Shown in pieces: positions 1-8,977 of a stretch of DNA of 64,000 bases. The stretch lies in assembly GCF_040958695.1 (NCBI RefSeq), contig NZ_CP162599.1, positions 1,336,001-1,400,000 on the forward strand. Reading direction: 5' to 3'. The position numbers were made by a program, and so were the translations under genes. Source of the DNA: Ornithinibacillus sp. 4-3 (GTDB taxonomy: Bacteria > Bacillota > Bacilli > Bacillales > Amphibacillaceae). Position 1 is the stretch's first letter; every line of letters starts with the position of its first letter. The notes beneath the pieces are model-generated. The model saw only the letters and a list, made by a program, of their open reading frames with translations, did no database searches and had not been told where the DNA came from.

Positions 1-308
1 CTTTATTATTTGAACATGGTGAATCTCAATGGGGAGTAGTGCCAGTTATTTACATATTGTATTCTGGTATTATTGCCTCTGCACTAGCCTTTGTGATGTG
101 GAATTACATATTGCGACGTACAGAAGCGAGCAAGGCTTCAATGTCTTTGCTATTAGTACCAATTATGGGAGTAATTTGCGGATATATCTTTTTAAATGAA
201 AATCTAAGTATGGTAACAATGATTGGGGTTTTCCTTGTATTATTAGGAATACGTTTTGTAAATAGTCCAAACCAGGAACGAAAAGCGCAGAGCGCCCGTA
301 CAAGCTAA
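1..308 (+). CDS. EamA/DMT-family transporter, C-terminal part
   Basis: The reading frame is open from base 3, so the gene starts before the window. About 100 residues remain, with three hydrophobic segments typical of the second EamA repeat of drug/metabolite transporters (motif SALAFVMWNYILRRTEASKAS, then a proline-glycine helix VPIMGVICGYIFLNE). The substrate cannot be told from this part. The last eleven codons (QERKAQSARTS) and the stop lie in a dispersed repeat that begins near 276, so the natural C-terminus has probably been replaced by repeat sequence. Family assignment is good; the specific function is unknown. Confidence 0.8.
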   Translation, partial: LLFEHGESQWGVVPVIYILYSGIIASALAFVMWNYILRRTEASKASMSLLLVPIMGVICGYIFLNENLSMVTMIGVFLVLLGIRFVNSPNQERKAQSARTS

Positions 309-575
309 AAACGCGACGTCACGAGCATAACGTCCTGCACTAGTACATCCTGTACGTCAAAAAACGTAGAGATTGGAGTGGCACAACCGAGATAAAGAAA
401 ACATGCCCCTTTAGGGGTATCCGACGTTAGGCTTTAGCCTGGTTTTAGTCGGGCTTCCTTATAAAACAGATAAAACAGAACCGATGTTGACTATTGTAAG
501 GTGGCTCGTTAGCTCTTAGTTTTTGGCGCTCGGAGCTAGACATAGCTAGCTCTGAATAAGAATAATTTGTGCAAA
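276..575 (-). repeat. Mosaic intergenic repeat, copy A
   Basis: Read on the minus strand this matches the copies at 4129-4247, 49264-49815 and 53606-54094. It has the start module (CTTATTCAGAGCTAG, CTCCGAGCGCCAAAAACTA), the central module (AGGCTAAAGCCTAACGTCGG, ATACCCCTAAAGGGGCAT) and the end module (ACTAGTGC, GCTCGTGACGTCGCG, GCGCTTTTCGTTC). It lacks the tract of about 120 bp around the hairpin-poor part of module 2 that copy D has. The stem GAGCTAG/CTAGCTC with a 6-base loop is perfect here. The distal end overlaps the coding end of the upstream transporter gene. Confidence 0.85.
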
Positions 576-658
576 ACTTTTATACTTTTTTATCTCCCAA
601 AAAAGTGAAGATAGTATATCACGTAATGTTTAAAATGATTATCGGTAAAGAATACAGA

Positions 659-695
659 AAAAGGAGCTATCATGCATTGATGACAGCTCCTTTTC
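659..695 (-). terminator. Rho-independent terminator of the M20 peptidase gene
   Basis: On the minus strand, an AAAAGGAGCTGTCAT arm pairs with ATGATAGCTCCTTTTT across a 6-base loop and ends in a T run, directly after the peptidase stop codon. Confidence 0.85.
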
Positions 696-700
696 CATTC

Positions 701-2074
701 TTATCCAAACTTCTTCATTAAATATGCCATATGAACAATACCTTCTTCAAAATCTGTTAGACGAATAGATTCATTTGGCGAGTGGGCTTTTGAATTTACC
801 CAGCCAACTCCTGTACTAACTACAGGTACTGCTAGGCGATTCCCAAATTCATACATTGGGCCTGTTCCCGCTGAATTTGGTGCAATTACTACTTCTCTTT
901 CATAGGTATCTTTGGCTGTTTGGACAACTAAATCTACAAAAGGATCATCAAAATCAGAACGATATGCAAATTGTCCATTGAGAGAAGATACTTTTACATC
1001 GGTGAAGCCATGTTTATCTAAATGACGACGTACACATTCCACAATGTGGTTAGGGTCTTGTCCGGGAACTAAACGGCAATCGAGTTTTGCCATTGCCTTT
1101 TTCGGAAGAACGGTTTTACTTCCTTCACCATAGTAACCACTTTCTAACCCACAAATAGTCATTGTCGGATCAAAAACCATTGCTTCACGTGGGTCCTGAT
1201 TTTTATTTTTAGTAATTAGCGGTCGCTTTAAACCGTATAATTTTTCAAGAGCTTCTTCATTAAATGGAAGGTTACGAACAATTTCTAGCTCTTTTTCTGT
1301 TGGCGGAATGATTCCGTCATGGAATCCTTCTACAATAATTTCATTGTTCTCATTTCGCATAGAAGCTAATGCATGTACAAGGCGCCAAGCAGCATTGTCC
1401 ACATATGCTCCAACAGACGAATGTAGGTCGAAATCAGCCCCCTCACAGATTAGATCCATATAAGCCATCCCTTTAATTCCAGCAACCATGCTAACACGGT
1501 CTTGTTCATCTTTGCCACCAAATTCCCAAATACAAGCATTTGCTTGGAATAAATCAGTATATTTAGCGAGATAAGGAGTTAGATTAGGGCTACCAATTTC
1601 TTCTTCGCCTTCAATAAGAAATTTAATATTACAAGGAAGTCCATCTTCTAATTCTTGTAATGCTTTAATTGCAGAAAGACGAGCGATTAAGTCCCCTTTA
1701 TTATCTGCTACACCTCTAGCAAATAAAGTTCCATCTACATTTGTTAAGCTGAAAGGTTCTGTTTTCCATTCTTCCAGTGGTTCAGGTGGTTGGACATCGT
1801 AATGATTGTAAAATAATAATGTCTTATTAGAATTTCCATTTTTCCCCGCTGCAAAGAATCCATAGATAACAGGATTTCCACCAAGGTCATCAAGTATCTT
1901 TACTTCACCGTTTAATTCTTCAATAAATTTCACAACTTGATTAACAGCTTCAGGAATTCCCTTGTTTTGTGCAGAAATAGAAGGGGTGCTTATATACTTA
2001 CTCAACTTTTCAACAGACTCACTTAAATTTTTATTTACTGTAGTTCGTAAATCCTGTAAAAATACTTCACTCAA
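701..2074 (-). CDS. M20-family metallopeptidase (dipeptidase/deacylase type)
   Basis: The product is 457 residues and fits the M20 family (ArgE/DapE/CNDP-type). Visible metal and catalytic motifs are HYDVQPPEP (H91, D93), ARGVADNKG (D124) and EGEEEIGSPNL (the Glu cluster at 157-159). A second-domain NSAGTGPMYEFG stretch and a late AHSPNE metal-ligand His are also present. It probably hydrolyses a dipeptide or an N-acyl amino acid in the cytoplasm; the substrate is not evident. The start is TTG, preceded by AAAGGGGGA at suitable spacing. It is a single gene, followed by its own terminator. A 30-bp perfect palindrome lies 28 bp upstream of the start and may control it. Confidence 0.88.
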   Translation of the reverse strand: MSEVFLQDLRTTVNKNLSESVEKLSKYISTPSISAQNKGIPEAVNQVVKFIEELNGEVKILDDLGGNPVIYGFFAAGKNGNSNKTLLFYNHYDVQPPEPLEEWKTEPFSLTNVDGTLFARGVADNKGDLIARLSAIKALQELEDGLPCNIKFLIEGEEEIGSPNLTPYLAKYTDLFQANACIWEFGGKDEQDRVSMVAGIKGMAYMDLICEGADFDLHSSVGAYVDNAAWRLVHALASMRNENNEIIVEGFHDGIIPPTEKELEIVRNLPFNEEALEKLYGLKRPLITKNKNQDPREAMVFDPTMTICGLESGYYGEGSKTVLPKKAMAKLDCRLVPGQDPNHIVECVRRHLDKHGFTDVKVSSLNGQFAYRSDFDDPFVDLVVQTAKDTYEREVVIAPNSAGTGPMYEFGNRLAVPVVSTGVGWVNSKAHSPNESIRLTDFEEGIVHMAYLMKKFG

Positions 2075-2102
2075 CGGATAATTCCCCCTTTAAATTAATT
2101 AT

Positions 2103-2132
2103 ATAAGATCATTCCAATTGGAATGATCTTAT
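2103..2132. promoter_or_regulatory. 30-bp perfect palindrome upstream of the M20 gene
   Basis: A perfect inverted repeat centred on 2117/2118 (arm ATAAGATCATTCCAA). It lies between the spoVAEb stop and the M20 peptidase start. Neither side is followed by a T run, so an operator is as likely as a terminator. Confidence 0.5.
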
Positions 2133-2201
2133 AAAATACAGACTATTTATCTGAATTATATCATTTTTAAGAATAAAGGGGAAAAGAATCGCATTGTCAT
2201 G

Positions 2202-2555
2202 TTAGTTGCTTTTTGGTTTAAATAAAATAGCACCAATAACCCCAAAGATAATCGCAGCAGAAATTCCGGCACTTGTTACTTCAAAAATTCCAGTAACAAC
2301 ACCAATGATTCCGTGTTTTTCTCCTTCAGCCATTGCACCATGAACTAAAGAGTTTCCAAAGCTTGTTATTGGTACAGAAGCTCCGGCACCAGCGAAATCT
2401 ATTAATGGCTCATACCAACCTAAACCATCTAAAACAGCTCCAAGTATAACGAGAAAGGTCAATGTATGTGCTGGAGTTAATTTAAATACATCAAACATTA
2501 TTTGGCCGATTACACAAATTAATCCGCCAACAAGAAAAGCCCAAAGAAAAATCAT
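2202..2555 (-). CDS. spoVAEb: Stage V sporulation protein AE (SpoVAEb)
   Basis: The product is 117 residues and almost wholly hydrophobic with several membrane segments, matching the SpoVAEb subunit of the SpoVA channel that moves Ca-dipicolinate into the forespore and out at germination. The paralogue SpoVAC, encoded upstream, shares the GGLICVIGQ motif and the [19 protein letters not shown] stretch, as expected for the SpoVAC/SpoVAE family. It is the last gene of a tight three-gene operon, 6 bp after spoVAD. Expression is expected in the forespore under sigma-G; I did not find a convincing sigma-G promoter by eye. Confidence 0.93.
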   Translation of the reverse strand: MIFLWAFLVGGLICVIGQIMFDVFKLTPAHTLTFLVILGAVLDGLGWYEPLIDFAGAGASVPITSFGNSLVHGAMAEGEKHGIIGVVTGIFEVTSAGISAAIIFGVIGAILFKPKSN

Positions 2556-2561
2556 AAATAC

Positions 2562-3566
2562 TCACTCCATTTCAATGGATACCGCATGAGCAATAGTAGG
2601 TATCGATTTTTTTTGTTGAATAGATAAAGGTGAGTGGAGAGAGCCGGTTGCAGCGATTAATACTCTGCGAACAACCCCAGATTGCAGTAAGCGGAAGATA
2701 TGACTATATAGTACAACAGCAGAACAAGCTGCTCCACTACCTCCAGCTAAAACTGGTTGTTCATCTGTGTAGATGAGGACACCACAATCAAGAAATTGCT
2801 GTTCGGGCAATTGGATGTCATTATCTTCTAAAAGCTGTAAGGCTGTTTGTCTCCCGATTTTTCCAAGATCACCTGTAATAATGAGATCATAATAATTAGG
2901 AAGAATTCGACGATCATTTAAATGCGCAATAATCGTGTCTACTGCGGCAGGAGCCATTGCTTCTCCCATATTAAATGGATCAGTAATTCCAAGATCAACT
3001 ACATTACCAATCGTTGCAGAAGTAATTTTAGGACCTTTTCCTAATTTGCCAACCACCGCACAGCCAGCACCTGTTACTGTCCATTGAGCAGTTGGGGGAG
3101 ATTGTCCACCATATTCAGTTGGGTAGCGAAATTGTTTTTCTGTAGCAGCGTGGTGGCTAGAAATACCACTTAATATGTAGTCTGCTCCACCGCCATTAAT
3201 AATCATTGCAGAAAGGGCTAAGCTTTCCATAGATGTTGCACACGCACTGAATAAACCAAAATAAGGTAATCCTAATGTTTTAGCTGCGAAAGTGGTAGGG
3301 GTGATTTGATTGATTAAATCTCCACTAATAAAAAATTGCATACTTTCCTGTGAGAGACCACTTTTTTGTATAGCTATTTTGCTGGCATCTTCCATTAAAA
3401 TAGTTTGTGCTTGTTCAAAGGAAGGTTGGTCTAACCACACATCATCATAAAAATGATCGATATCTTCACGTAAGTTTCCTTCTGCTTCTAATGGTCCTGC
3501 AACAGTTCCAGTTGAAACAATGACAGGTTTATTTTCAAATAACCAGGTTTGATTTCCAATAAGCAA
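2562..3566 (-). CDS. spoVAD: Stage V sporulation protein AD (SpoVAD)
   Basis: The product is 334 residues and a thiolase-fold soluble subunit of the SpoVA dipicolinate channel, which binds DPA in B. subtilis. Characteristic stretches are GLFSACATSMESLALSAMI, GGGADYILSGISSHHAATEKQFRYP and GAACSAVVLYSH. The start is a TTG that directly follows the spoVAC stop codon, with its AAAGGTGG ribosome site inside the end of spoVAC, so the two genes are translationally adjacent. The length is normal for the family. Confidence 0.95.
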   Translation of the reverse strand: MLIGNQTWLFENKPVIVSTGTVAGPLEAEGNLREDIDHFYDDVWLDQPSFEQAQTILMEDASKIAIQKSGLSQESMQFFISGDLINQITPTTFAAKTLGLPYFGLFSACATSMESLALSAMIINGGGADYILSGISSHHAATEKQFRYPTEYGGQSPPTAQWTVTGAGCAVVGKLGKGPKITSATIGNVVDLGITDPFNMGEAMAPAAVDTIIAHLNDRRILPNYYDLIITGDLGKIGRQTALQLLEDNDIQLPEQQFLDCGVLIYTDEQPVLAGGSGAACSAVVLYSHIFRLLQSGVVRRVLIAATGSLHSPLSIQQKKSIPTIAHAVSIEME

Positions 3567-4046
3567 TTAGATGACACCACCTTTAATAAGTAGGGTTTTA
3601 ATTAAAGCAATTATAAAAGCAGAAAAAACACCATATACAATAACAGGTCCTGCCAGCTTTAACATGTTTGTTCCGACACCTAGAATAAAACCTTCTGTTC
3701 GATGTTCGATTGCCGAAGAAATTACTGCGTTTGCAAATCCAGTTACAGGAACAGCAGTACCGGCTCCAGCGAATTGTCCAAATTGATTATAAAATCCAAA
3801 ACCAGTTAAAAGCATGGTAATAAAAATTAATGTTGCAACCATTGGATTACTAGCTGTTTTTTCAGTGAAATCAAAAAAGTAAATGTAAAACATCATAATT
3901 GCCTGCCCAATTACACAAATTAATCCACCAATCACAAATGCTTTCAAACAATTTTTTAATAAGGGACGTTTTTTATTACTATCTTGTTCATAGGTGACAT
4001 ATGATTGTCCTTCGGATGGAAGGTTTTGTTTCTGTTCATTAGCCAT
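3567..4046 (-). CDS. spoVAC: Stage V sporulation protein AC (SpoVAC)
   Basis: The product is 159 residues: a charged N-terminus of about 25 residues followed by a polytopic membrane domain with [15 protein letters not shown] and GAGTAVPVTGFANAVISSA. In B. subtilis, SpoVAC is the mechanosensitive pore of the SpoVA complex. It is the first gene of the C-D-Eb tricistron. The spoVAA, AB, AEa and AF genes of the larger operon are absent here. Short C-D-Eb operons of this kind are found in other Bacillaceae beside or instead of the full operon. Confidence 0.94.
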   Translation of the reverse strand: MANEQKQNLPSEGQSYVTYEQDSNKKRPLLKNCLKAFVIGGLICVIGQAIMMFYIYFFDFTEKTASNPMVATLIFITMLLTGFGFYNQFGQFAGAGTAVPVTGFANAVISSAIEHRTEGFILGVGTNMLKLAGPVIVYGVFSAFIIALIKTLLIKGGVI

Positions 4047-4128
4047 AATGTTTTTAACTCCTTAGTTTATCGCAGTATAGTCCTCATAAAATGAAGTTTT
4101 TTATAGAGGTAAGAAAATATAACAAGTT

Positions 4129-4247
4129 GCGCAAATTAATACTTATTCAGAGCTAGCATTGTCTAGCTCCGAGCGCCAAAAACTAAGAGCTAACGTGAGA
4201 CACCCTACAATCTCTACGTTTCTAAGCAGTCGCTCTGCGCTTTTCTT
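4129..4247 (+). repeat. Mosaic intergenic repeat, short copy B
   Basis: About 120 bp that joins the start module (GCGCAAATTAATACTTATTC, CTCCGAGCGCCAAAAACTA, GAGCTAACG) directly to the end signature GCGCTTTTC. The middle is missing relative to copy D. The hairpin GAGCTAG/CTAGCTC is perfect. The end lies two bases from the stop codon of the lipoprotein gene on the minus strand. Confidence 0.85.
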
Positions 4248-4248
4248 A

Positions 4249-4671
4249 TTATGTTTCTTCTTTTTCTAAATCAATTATTTTTTGTAAAGCTTGCTTAAAT
4301 TCATCCTCTGATAATGTATCCTGTTCTTCCTGCAATTTATTTAATTCCAGCATTATTTTTAAATCTGTGGATACAGTAACATCATAGTCAGGGAAATTTT
4401 TCTCCACTTTCTCTTTGATTGATTTTTTAATTTTCTTTAATTGAAAATTCTTTAATGAATTTACTTTAAAGGCGATAACAAGATTCTCTTCATTAGCTAT
4501 AGCCTGAACTTTATTTACATCTCTTTCCTCAGAAACAAGTGCTATTGCTTCTTCAACAACAGGTGGATGAGTAGCTGAGGATGCTTGGGGATTATTTTCA
4601 TCATTATTATTGGAACAACCGATGAGCGTCATACTTAATAAAAGTATCAAGAGAATACGAAACAAATTCAT
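4249..4671 (-). CDS. YhcN/YlaJ-family sporulation lipoprotein
   Basis: About 140 residues with a lipoprotein signal (LLSMTLIGC) followed by a low-complexity Asn/Asp/Ser linker. The YhcN/YlaJ-like domain follows, with ALVSEERDVNKVQAIANEENLVIAFKV and a late Lys-rich helix. A second family member is at 30168-30746. Such proteins sit on the forespore membrane or spore coat side and affect germination. The start is uncertain: ATG at 4671 lies right on the AAAGGTGAT ribosome site, so a TTG six bases further in (4665) may be the true start. The gene ends at the border of repeat copy B. Confidence 0.75.
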   Translation of the reverse strand: MNLFRILLILLLSMTLIGCSNNNDENNPQASSATHPPVVEEAIALVSEERDVNKVQAIANEENLVIAFKVNSLKNFQLKKIKKSIKEKVEKNFPDYDVTVSTDLKIMLELNKLQEEQDTLSEDEFKQALQKIIDLEKEET

Positions 4672-4976
4672 CACCTTTTCTATTAACGTATACAAATGCG
4701 TTTAATTATTCGTATTGTGTGTTATGTTTTTGAAAATATTCATTTAATGGAATAAAATTTTAGACAAATGACCAATTGACAGAAAATTCATTTGATAAAA
4801 ACCCATTGATATGAAAATATATTAATTAATTTGTATTTTTGGTAGACTAGGGTATATAGAAGGTAATATATAAAGACTAAGACGAAAGAAAAAGTTAAAT
4901 CTTGTCTACATCTAATAAATATTTAGAATGAATAATAAATACTTTTGTCCAAAACGCTATAATTGGAGGGAAGAAT

Positions 4977-6239
4977 ATGGTAGAGATTCGTAAACCAATT
5001 CCTGTAAATAGAGCAATAGAAAAAGTAATGAAACATAAAAAAAATGGTGAAATAGAAACGATTTCTTTTCATGAATGTGATTATCGACGATTAGCCGAGC
5101 CTATTATTGCAGATAATCCTATTCCTGCTTTTGATAAATCTCCTTATGATGGATTTGCTTTAAGGGCAGAAGATACATTGTTTGCGTCCCCAGATAATCC
5201 GATTGAATTTGAAGTGATTGATCATATTGGTGCTGGTATTGTGTCTGATAAAACATTAGAGAAGGGGCAAGCTGTTAGAATCATGACAGGAGCAGAGATC
5301 CCAAAGGGTGCTGATTGTGTAGCCATGTTCGAGGTTTGTCAGCAATGGGAAGATGCAGATAAAAAGTATATGGCAATTACAAGTAAATTTGAACCTGGTA
5401 CAAATATTATTGAAAAAGGTTCTGAAGTGGTTGCAGGGCAAGTGCTAGTCGAAGCAGGAGTTTTAATTGATGCAGGTGTTAAAGCTTTACTAGCTACTTT
5501 TGGTTATGCAGAAGTAAAGGTTGCGAAACAACCTGTTATTGGTGTGATTGCAACGGGTACAGAATTATTAGATGTGCATGAAGCCCTTGAACCTGGGAAA
5601 ATACGTAATTCCAATGCATATATGGTATGTTCCCAGATATTACGGTCTGGTGCAAAGTATCAATACTTAGGTAAGCTTGCAGATGATTTTCAAACAGGCT
5701 ATGATACGATTAAAGTCGCATTAAATAAAGTAGATGTGCTCATTACTACAGGTGGAGTATCTGTTGGTGATTTTGATTTAATGCCAGCCATATTAAAGGA
5801 ACTAGGTGCAGAAATATTATTTAATAAAATTGCCATGCGTCCGGGTAGTGTGACAACAGTTGCTGTAATTGATAATAAGTTTTTATTTTGTTTATCAGGA
5901 AATCCTTCAGCTTGTTATGTTGGTTTTGAATTATTTACTAGACCAATTATTCAAACCTTGTTGTATAATAAGAGGCCATATTTAAAACGAATTAAAGCTA
6001 CATTTGTAGATGACTTACCAAAGGCTAACCCATTCACGCGATTTGTCCGTACCTATATCGCGTATGAAGAGGGAAAGGTTTGCGCGAAGCTAGCAGGGAT
6101 GGATAAATCCAATGTGGTAAGCTCTTTAGCACATACTAATGCATTGATGATGCTTCCAGGAGGGACATCAGGTTATACTTCTGGTGATAAGGTTGAAGTG
6201 TTGCTGTTAAATGATATGGAGGGTCAAGAAGTATTCTAG
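4977..6239 (+). CDS. moeA: Molybdopterin molybdenumtransferase MoeA
   Basis: The product is 420 residues and inserts molybdate into adenylylated molybdopterin. Visible blocks are PAFDKSPYDGFAL (domain III), RIMTGAEIPKGADCV, the central MoCF-binding domain with GVIATGTEL, TTGGVSVGDFD, MRPGSVTTVAV and CLSGNPSACYVGFELF, and the C-terminal domain IV. The start ATG is 7 bases after GGAGGG. It is followed after 21 bp by moaA, so the two form an operon for molybdenum cofactor synthesis. The other moa and moe genes are not in this window. Confidence 0.95.
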   Translation: MVEIRKPIPVNRAIEKVMKHKKNGEIETISFHECDYRRLAEPIIADNPIPAFDKSPYDGFALRAEDTLFASPDNPIEFEVIDHIGAGIVSDKTLEKGQAVRIMTGAEIPKGADCVAMFEVCQQWEDADKKYMAITSKFEPGTNIIEKGSEVVAGQVLVEAGVLIDAGVKALLATFGYAEVKVAKQPVIGVIATGTELLDVHEALEPGKIRNSNAYMVCSQILRSGAKYQYLGKLADDFQTGYDTIKVALNKVDVLITTGGVSVGDFDLMPAILKELGAEILFNKIAMRPGSVTTVAVIDNKFLFCLSGNPSACYVGFELFTRPIIQTLLYNKRPYLKRIKATFVDDLPKANPFTRFVRTYIAYEEGKVCAKLAGMDKSNVVSSLAHTNALMMLPGGTSGYTSGDKVEVLLLNDMEGQEVF

Positions 6240-6260
6240 TGATAGATTGGAGAGATTGAT

Positions 6261-7286
6261 GTGAAATCAACACAGATAAGTCCAATTAAAGATCATTTTG
6301 GAAGATTGTTACGGGATTTAAGAATTTCGGTGATTGACCAATGTAATTTTCGTTGTGGCTATTGTATGCCAAAAGAAATCTTTGGACCTGACTATGCATT
6401 TTTACCAGAAAAAGAATTACTGTCCTTTGAAGAAATAACTCGTCTAGCTTCTGCTTTTGCTAAATTAGGAGTTCATAAAATTCGTCTTACTGGTGGAGAA
6501 CCGTTGATGCGTCGTAATTTAGATGAATTAATTGCTAATTTGATTCAAATGGATGGTATTGATGATATTGCCTTAACAACAAATGGAGTTTTTTTAAAAC
6601 GTGATGCTCAAAAATTAAAGGACGCAGGCTTAATGCGTGTGAATATTAGTTTGGATGCTATTGATGATGAGGTATTTAAAGAAATTAATGGAAAAGGTGT
6701 AGTTACTTTACCTGTTTTAAAGGGAATCGAAGCAGCAGAACAAGCAGGTTTGAAAGTGAAAATAAATATGGTTGTCAAAAAAGGAATGAATGATGAACAG
6801 ATTATTCCAATGGCAAGATATTTTAAGGATACAAATGTTATTTTAAGATTTATTGAATTTATGGATGTTGGAAATCATAACGGATGGGATTTCAGTAATG
6901 TAATTTCAAAAAAAGAAATTATTGAACACATTCATAATGAGTTTCCACTAGAACCTTTAGAAGAGAATTATTATGGAGAGGTTGCTTCAAGATATCGCTA
7001 TCAAGATGGCGGGGGAGAAATTGGTGTTATTTCTTCTGTTTCTGACTCCTTCTGTGGGGATTGTTCCCGTATGCGACTTTCTGCAGATGGGAAATTATAT
7101 ACATGTTTATTTGCTTCCAGTGGGTTTGATATGAAAGAGAAACTCCGTGCTGGAATGACTGATGAAGAATTAATTAATGAAATAACAGGCATTTGGGGAG
7201 ACCGAAAAGATAGATATTCTGAAGAACGTGCAGATTTAATAGATCAAGACCGTGAAAAAATCGAAATGTCTTATATTGGTGGTTAG
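6261..7286 (+). CDS. moaA: GTP 3',8-cyclase MoaA (radical SAM)
   Basis: The product is 341 residues. An N-terminal radical-SAM cluster, CX3CX2C (C28, C32, C35), binds one 4Fe-4S cluster. The C-terminal cluster C265, C268, C282 is the GTP-binding second cluster typical of MoaA. The protein ends in Gly-Gly, the conserved tail needed for catalysis in the family. It makes 3',8-cyclo-GTP, the first step of molybdopterin synthesis, together with MoaC. The start is GTG, with GGAGAG upstream. It is co-oriented with moeA. Confidence 0.96.
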   Translation: MKSTQISPIKDHFGRLLRDLRISVIDQCNFRCGYCMPKEIFGPDYAFLPEKELLSFEEITRLASAFAKLGVHKIRLTGGEPLMRRNLDELIANLIQMDGIDDIALTTNGVFLKRDAQKLKDAGLMRVNISLDAIDDEVFKEINGKGVVTLPVLKGIEAAEQAGLKVKINMVVKKGMNDEQIIPMARYFKDTNVILRFIEFMDVGNHNGWDFSNVISKKEIIEHIHNEFPLEPLEENYYGEVASRYRYQDGGGEIGVISSVSDSFCGDCSRMRLSADGKLYTCLFASSGFDMKEKLRAGMTDEELINEITGIWGDRKDRYSEERADLIDQDREKIEMSYIGG

Positions 7287-7332
7287 AAATATTAACTAAT
7301 TAAGTTGCGCTTTCAGACAGGAGTTTGTTGCT

Positions 7333-8706
7333 ATGTTAGAAAAAAGAAGGAAAAGAACGCAGCAACAATGGGGACATCGTTTTACGCCAGTGCAAATGAT
7401 TTTAGTCTTTTATTTGATTGCTTTAATCATTTCTTCTGCTTTACTGGCATTACCCATTGCTCATAAAGAGCATGCGACATTTTCCGCAATGGATATCGTT
7501 TTTACTGCTGTTAGTGCATTAAGCGTAACAGGATTGAGTACAGTTGAAATCAGTGAAACATTTAGTACAGTTGGAATTATCTTTCTTGCCATTATTATGC
7601 AATTTGGTATGTTTGGTATCATGGCAATGGGTACATTAATTTGGATGTTTTTGGGCAAAAAAATTGGTTTACGTGAACGACGTTTGATTATGACGGATCA
7701 AAATCAAACTAAATTCTCTGGAATTGTTCGTCTAATGAAACAAATTCTTATTTTGCTCATATCTATTCAATTGATTGCTTTTCTAGTAATAGGAACTTAT
7801 TTTTTAAGCTATTTTTCAACAGCAAAAGAAGCCTATTATCATGGTTTTTTCTTAACCGTAAGTGCTATTTCTAATAGTGGATTTGATATTACAGGAAACT
7901 CAATGATCTCTTATCATAATAACTATTTTATTCAGATTGTTATTATGTTACTTATTGTAGTGGGGTCCATCGGTTTTCCAGTGCTTATAGAAGTAAAAGA
8001 TTATTTACTGGCTAAACGTGAAGAGAGAAAGCGCATGCGCTTTAGTCTATTTACAAAAGTTACCACATTGACTTTTTTTGTGTTAATTATTGTTGGAGCA
8101 ATTGTTATTTTTCTACTTGATTTTGCTGCTTATTTTAGTGATAAACAGCTTGTGGAATCTTTTTTCTATGCGTTATTCCAGTCTGTTACCACTAAAAGTG
8201 CTGGTTTAGCAACATTAGATGTGAGTCTATTGACAGAAGAAAATCAGTTGTTCATGTCATTACTTATGTTTATTGGGGCTTCTCCAAGTAGTTCAGGTGG
8301 AGGAATTCGTACAACAACCTTGGCGTTAGTGATCATTTTTATGATTACTTATATACGAGGTGGAAAGAGTGTTCGACTTTTTAAGAGAGAAATTTATGAA
8401 GAAGATTTAGTAAAAGCAGTTACCGTGACATTAATGGCTATTATTATGATTCTGATTTCTGTCTTTATTATTCTTGTTATTGAACCATTTTCTTTGAATC
8501 AAGTGCTCTTTGAAGTAACCTCAGCCTTTGGGACGACGGGACTTTCATTAGGAATTACTCCTGAGCTATCTCATACAAGTAAAATTATTTTAATGATATT
8601 GATGTTTATAGGAAGAGTAGGAATTATTACATTCCTATTTATATTTAATAGCAATCGAGCTGAGCCGAAATATCGTTATCCAAAAGAAAAAATGATTATA
8701 GGATAA
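7333..8706 (+). CDS. ktrB/ktrD: Ktr/Trk-type potassium uptake channel subunit
   Basis: The product is 457 residues with four membrane-pore-membrane repeats. The four filter loops can be seen: SVTGLST, SNSGFDI, SAGLATL and GTTGLSL, each with the central glycine. The intramembrane gate loop is ASPSSSGGGIRTTT. The RERRLIMTDQNQ stretch is typical of KtrB/KtrD. It forms a potassium channel with an RCK-type KtrA/KtrC ring, and a KtrC gene is at 16161-16829. I cannot decide between KtrB and KtrD by eye. It begins 46 bp after moaA, and I saw no terminator in the gap. Confidence 0.9.
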   Translation: MLEKRRKRTQQQWGHRFTPVQMILVFYLIALIISSALLALPIAHKEHATFSAMDIVFTAVSALSVTGLSTVEISETFSTVGIIFLAIIMQFGMFGIMAMGTLIWMFLGKKIGLRERRLIMTDQNQTKFSGIVRLMKQILILLISIQLIAFLVIGTYFLSYFSTAKEAYYHGFFLTVSAISNSGFDITGNSMISYHNNYFIQIVIMLLIVVGSIGFPVLIEVKDYLLAKREERKRMRFSLFTKVTTLTFFVLIIVGAIVIFLLDFAAYFSDKQLVESFFYALFQSVTTKSAGLATLDVSLLTEENQLFMSLLMFIGASPSSSGGGIRTTTLALVIIFMITYIRGGKSVRLFKREIYEEDLVKAVTVTLMAIIMILISVFIILVIEPFSLNQVLFEVTSAFGTTGLSLGITPELSHTSKIILMILMFIGRVGIITFLFIFNSNRAEPKYRYPKEKMIIG

Positions 8707-8735
8707 GTTTGATTTCCTATTAGGTAAAAATATAC

Positions 8736-8764
8736 TTTCAATACTTTTCATTTCTTGTTATGAT
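8736..8764 (+). promoter_or_regulatory. Candidate sigma-A promoter of the 27-residue peptide gene
   Basis: TTTCAA and TATGAT are separated by 17 bp, about 120 bp upstream of the small gene. The -35 match is only moderate. Confidence 0.35.
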
Positions 8765-8884
8765 AGAAAAAAAGTAATAGATATTAGTTGCTTTAGATTA
8801 ATTAGCAAAAGTGTTTGGCCTGATGAACTTAAAAAACTAGGTATAATTATGATGAGGTGTAATGGATTAAGGAGGTGCATTTCC

Positions 8885-8968
8885 ATGTGGGAAACGGTAT
8901 TTGGTATCATTTGTGTTGCTATTCTTGCACTAAACGTTGGTTTTATGCTTCTTGATAATGAAGGTTAA
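8885..8968 (+). CDS. Small membrane peptide, 27 residues
   Basis: The frame starts with ATG eight bases after AAGGAGGTG, a very strong ribosome site, and encodes MWETVFGIICVAILALNVGF followed by MLLDNEG. It is one hydrophobic segment with a short acidic tail. A strong terminator begins 10 bp after the stop, so this looks like a dedicated short transcript rather than a chance frame. I do not recognise the family. The single membrane span suggests a modulator of a membrane protein; that is inference only. Confidence 0.7.
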   Translation: MWETVFGIICVAILALNVGFMLLDNEG

Positions 8969-8977
8969 TAAAAAACA

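Noticed and set aside
3571..3786. Open frame on the plus strand across spoVAC
   Set aside because: It lies wholly within spoVAC on the other strand, has no good ribosome site and a Pro-rich antisense-type sequence.
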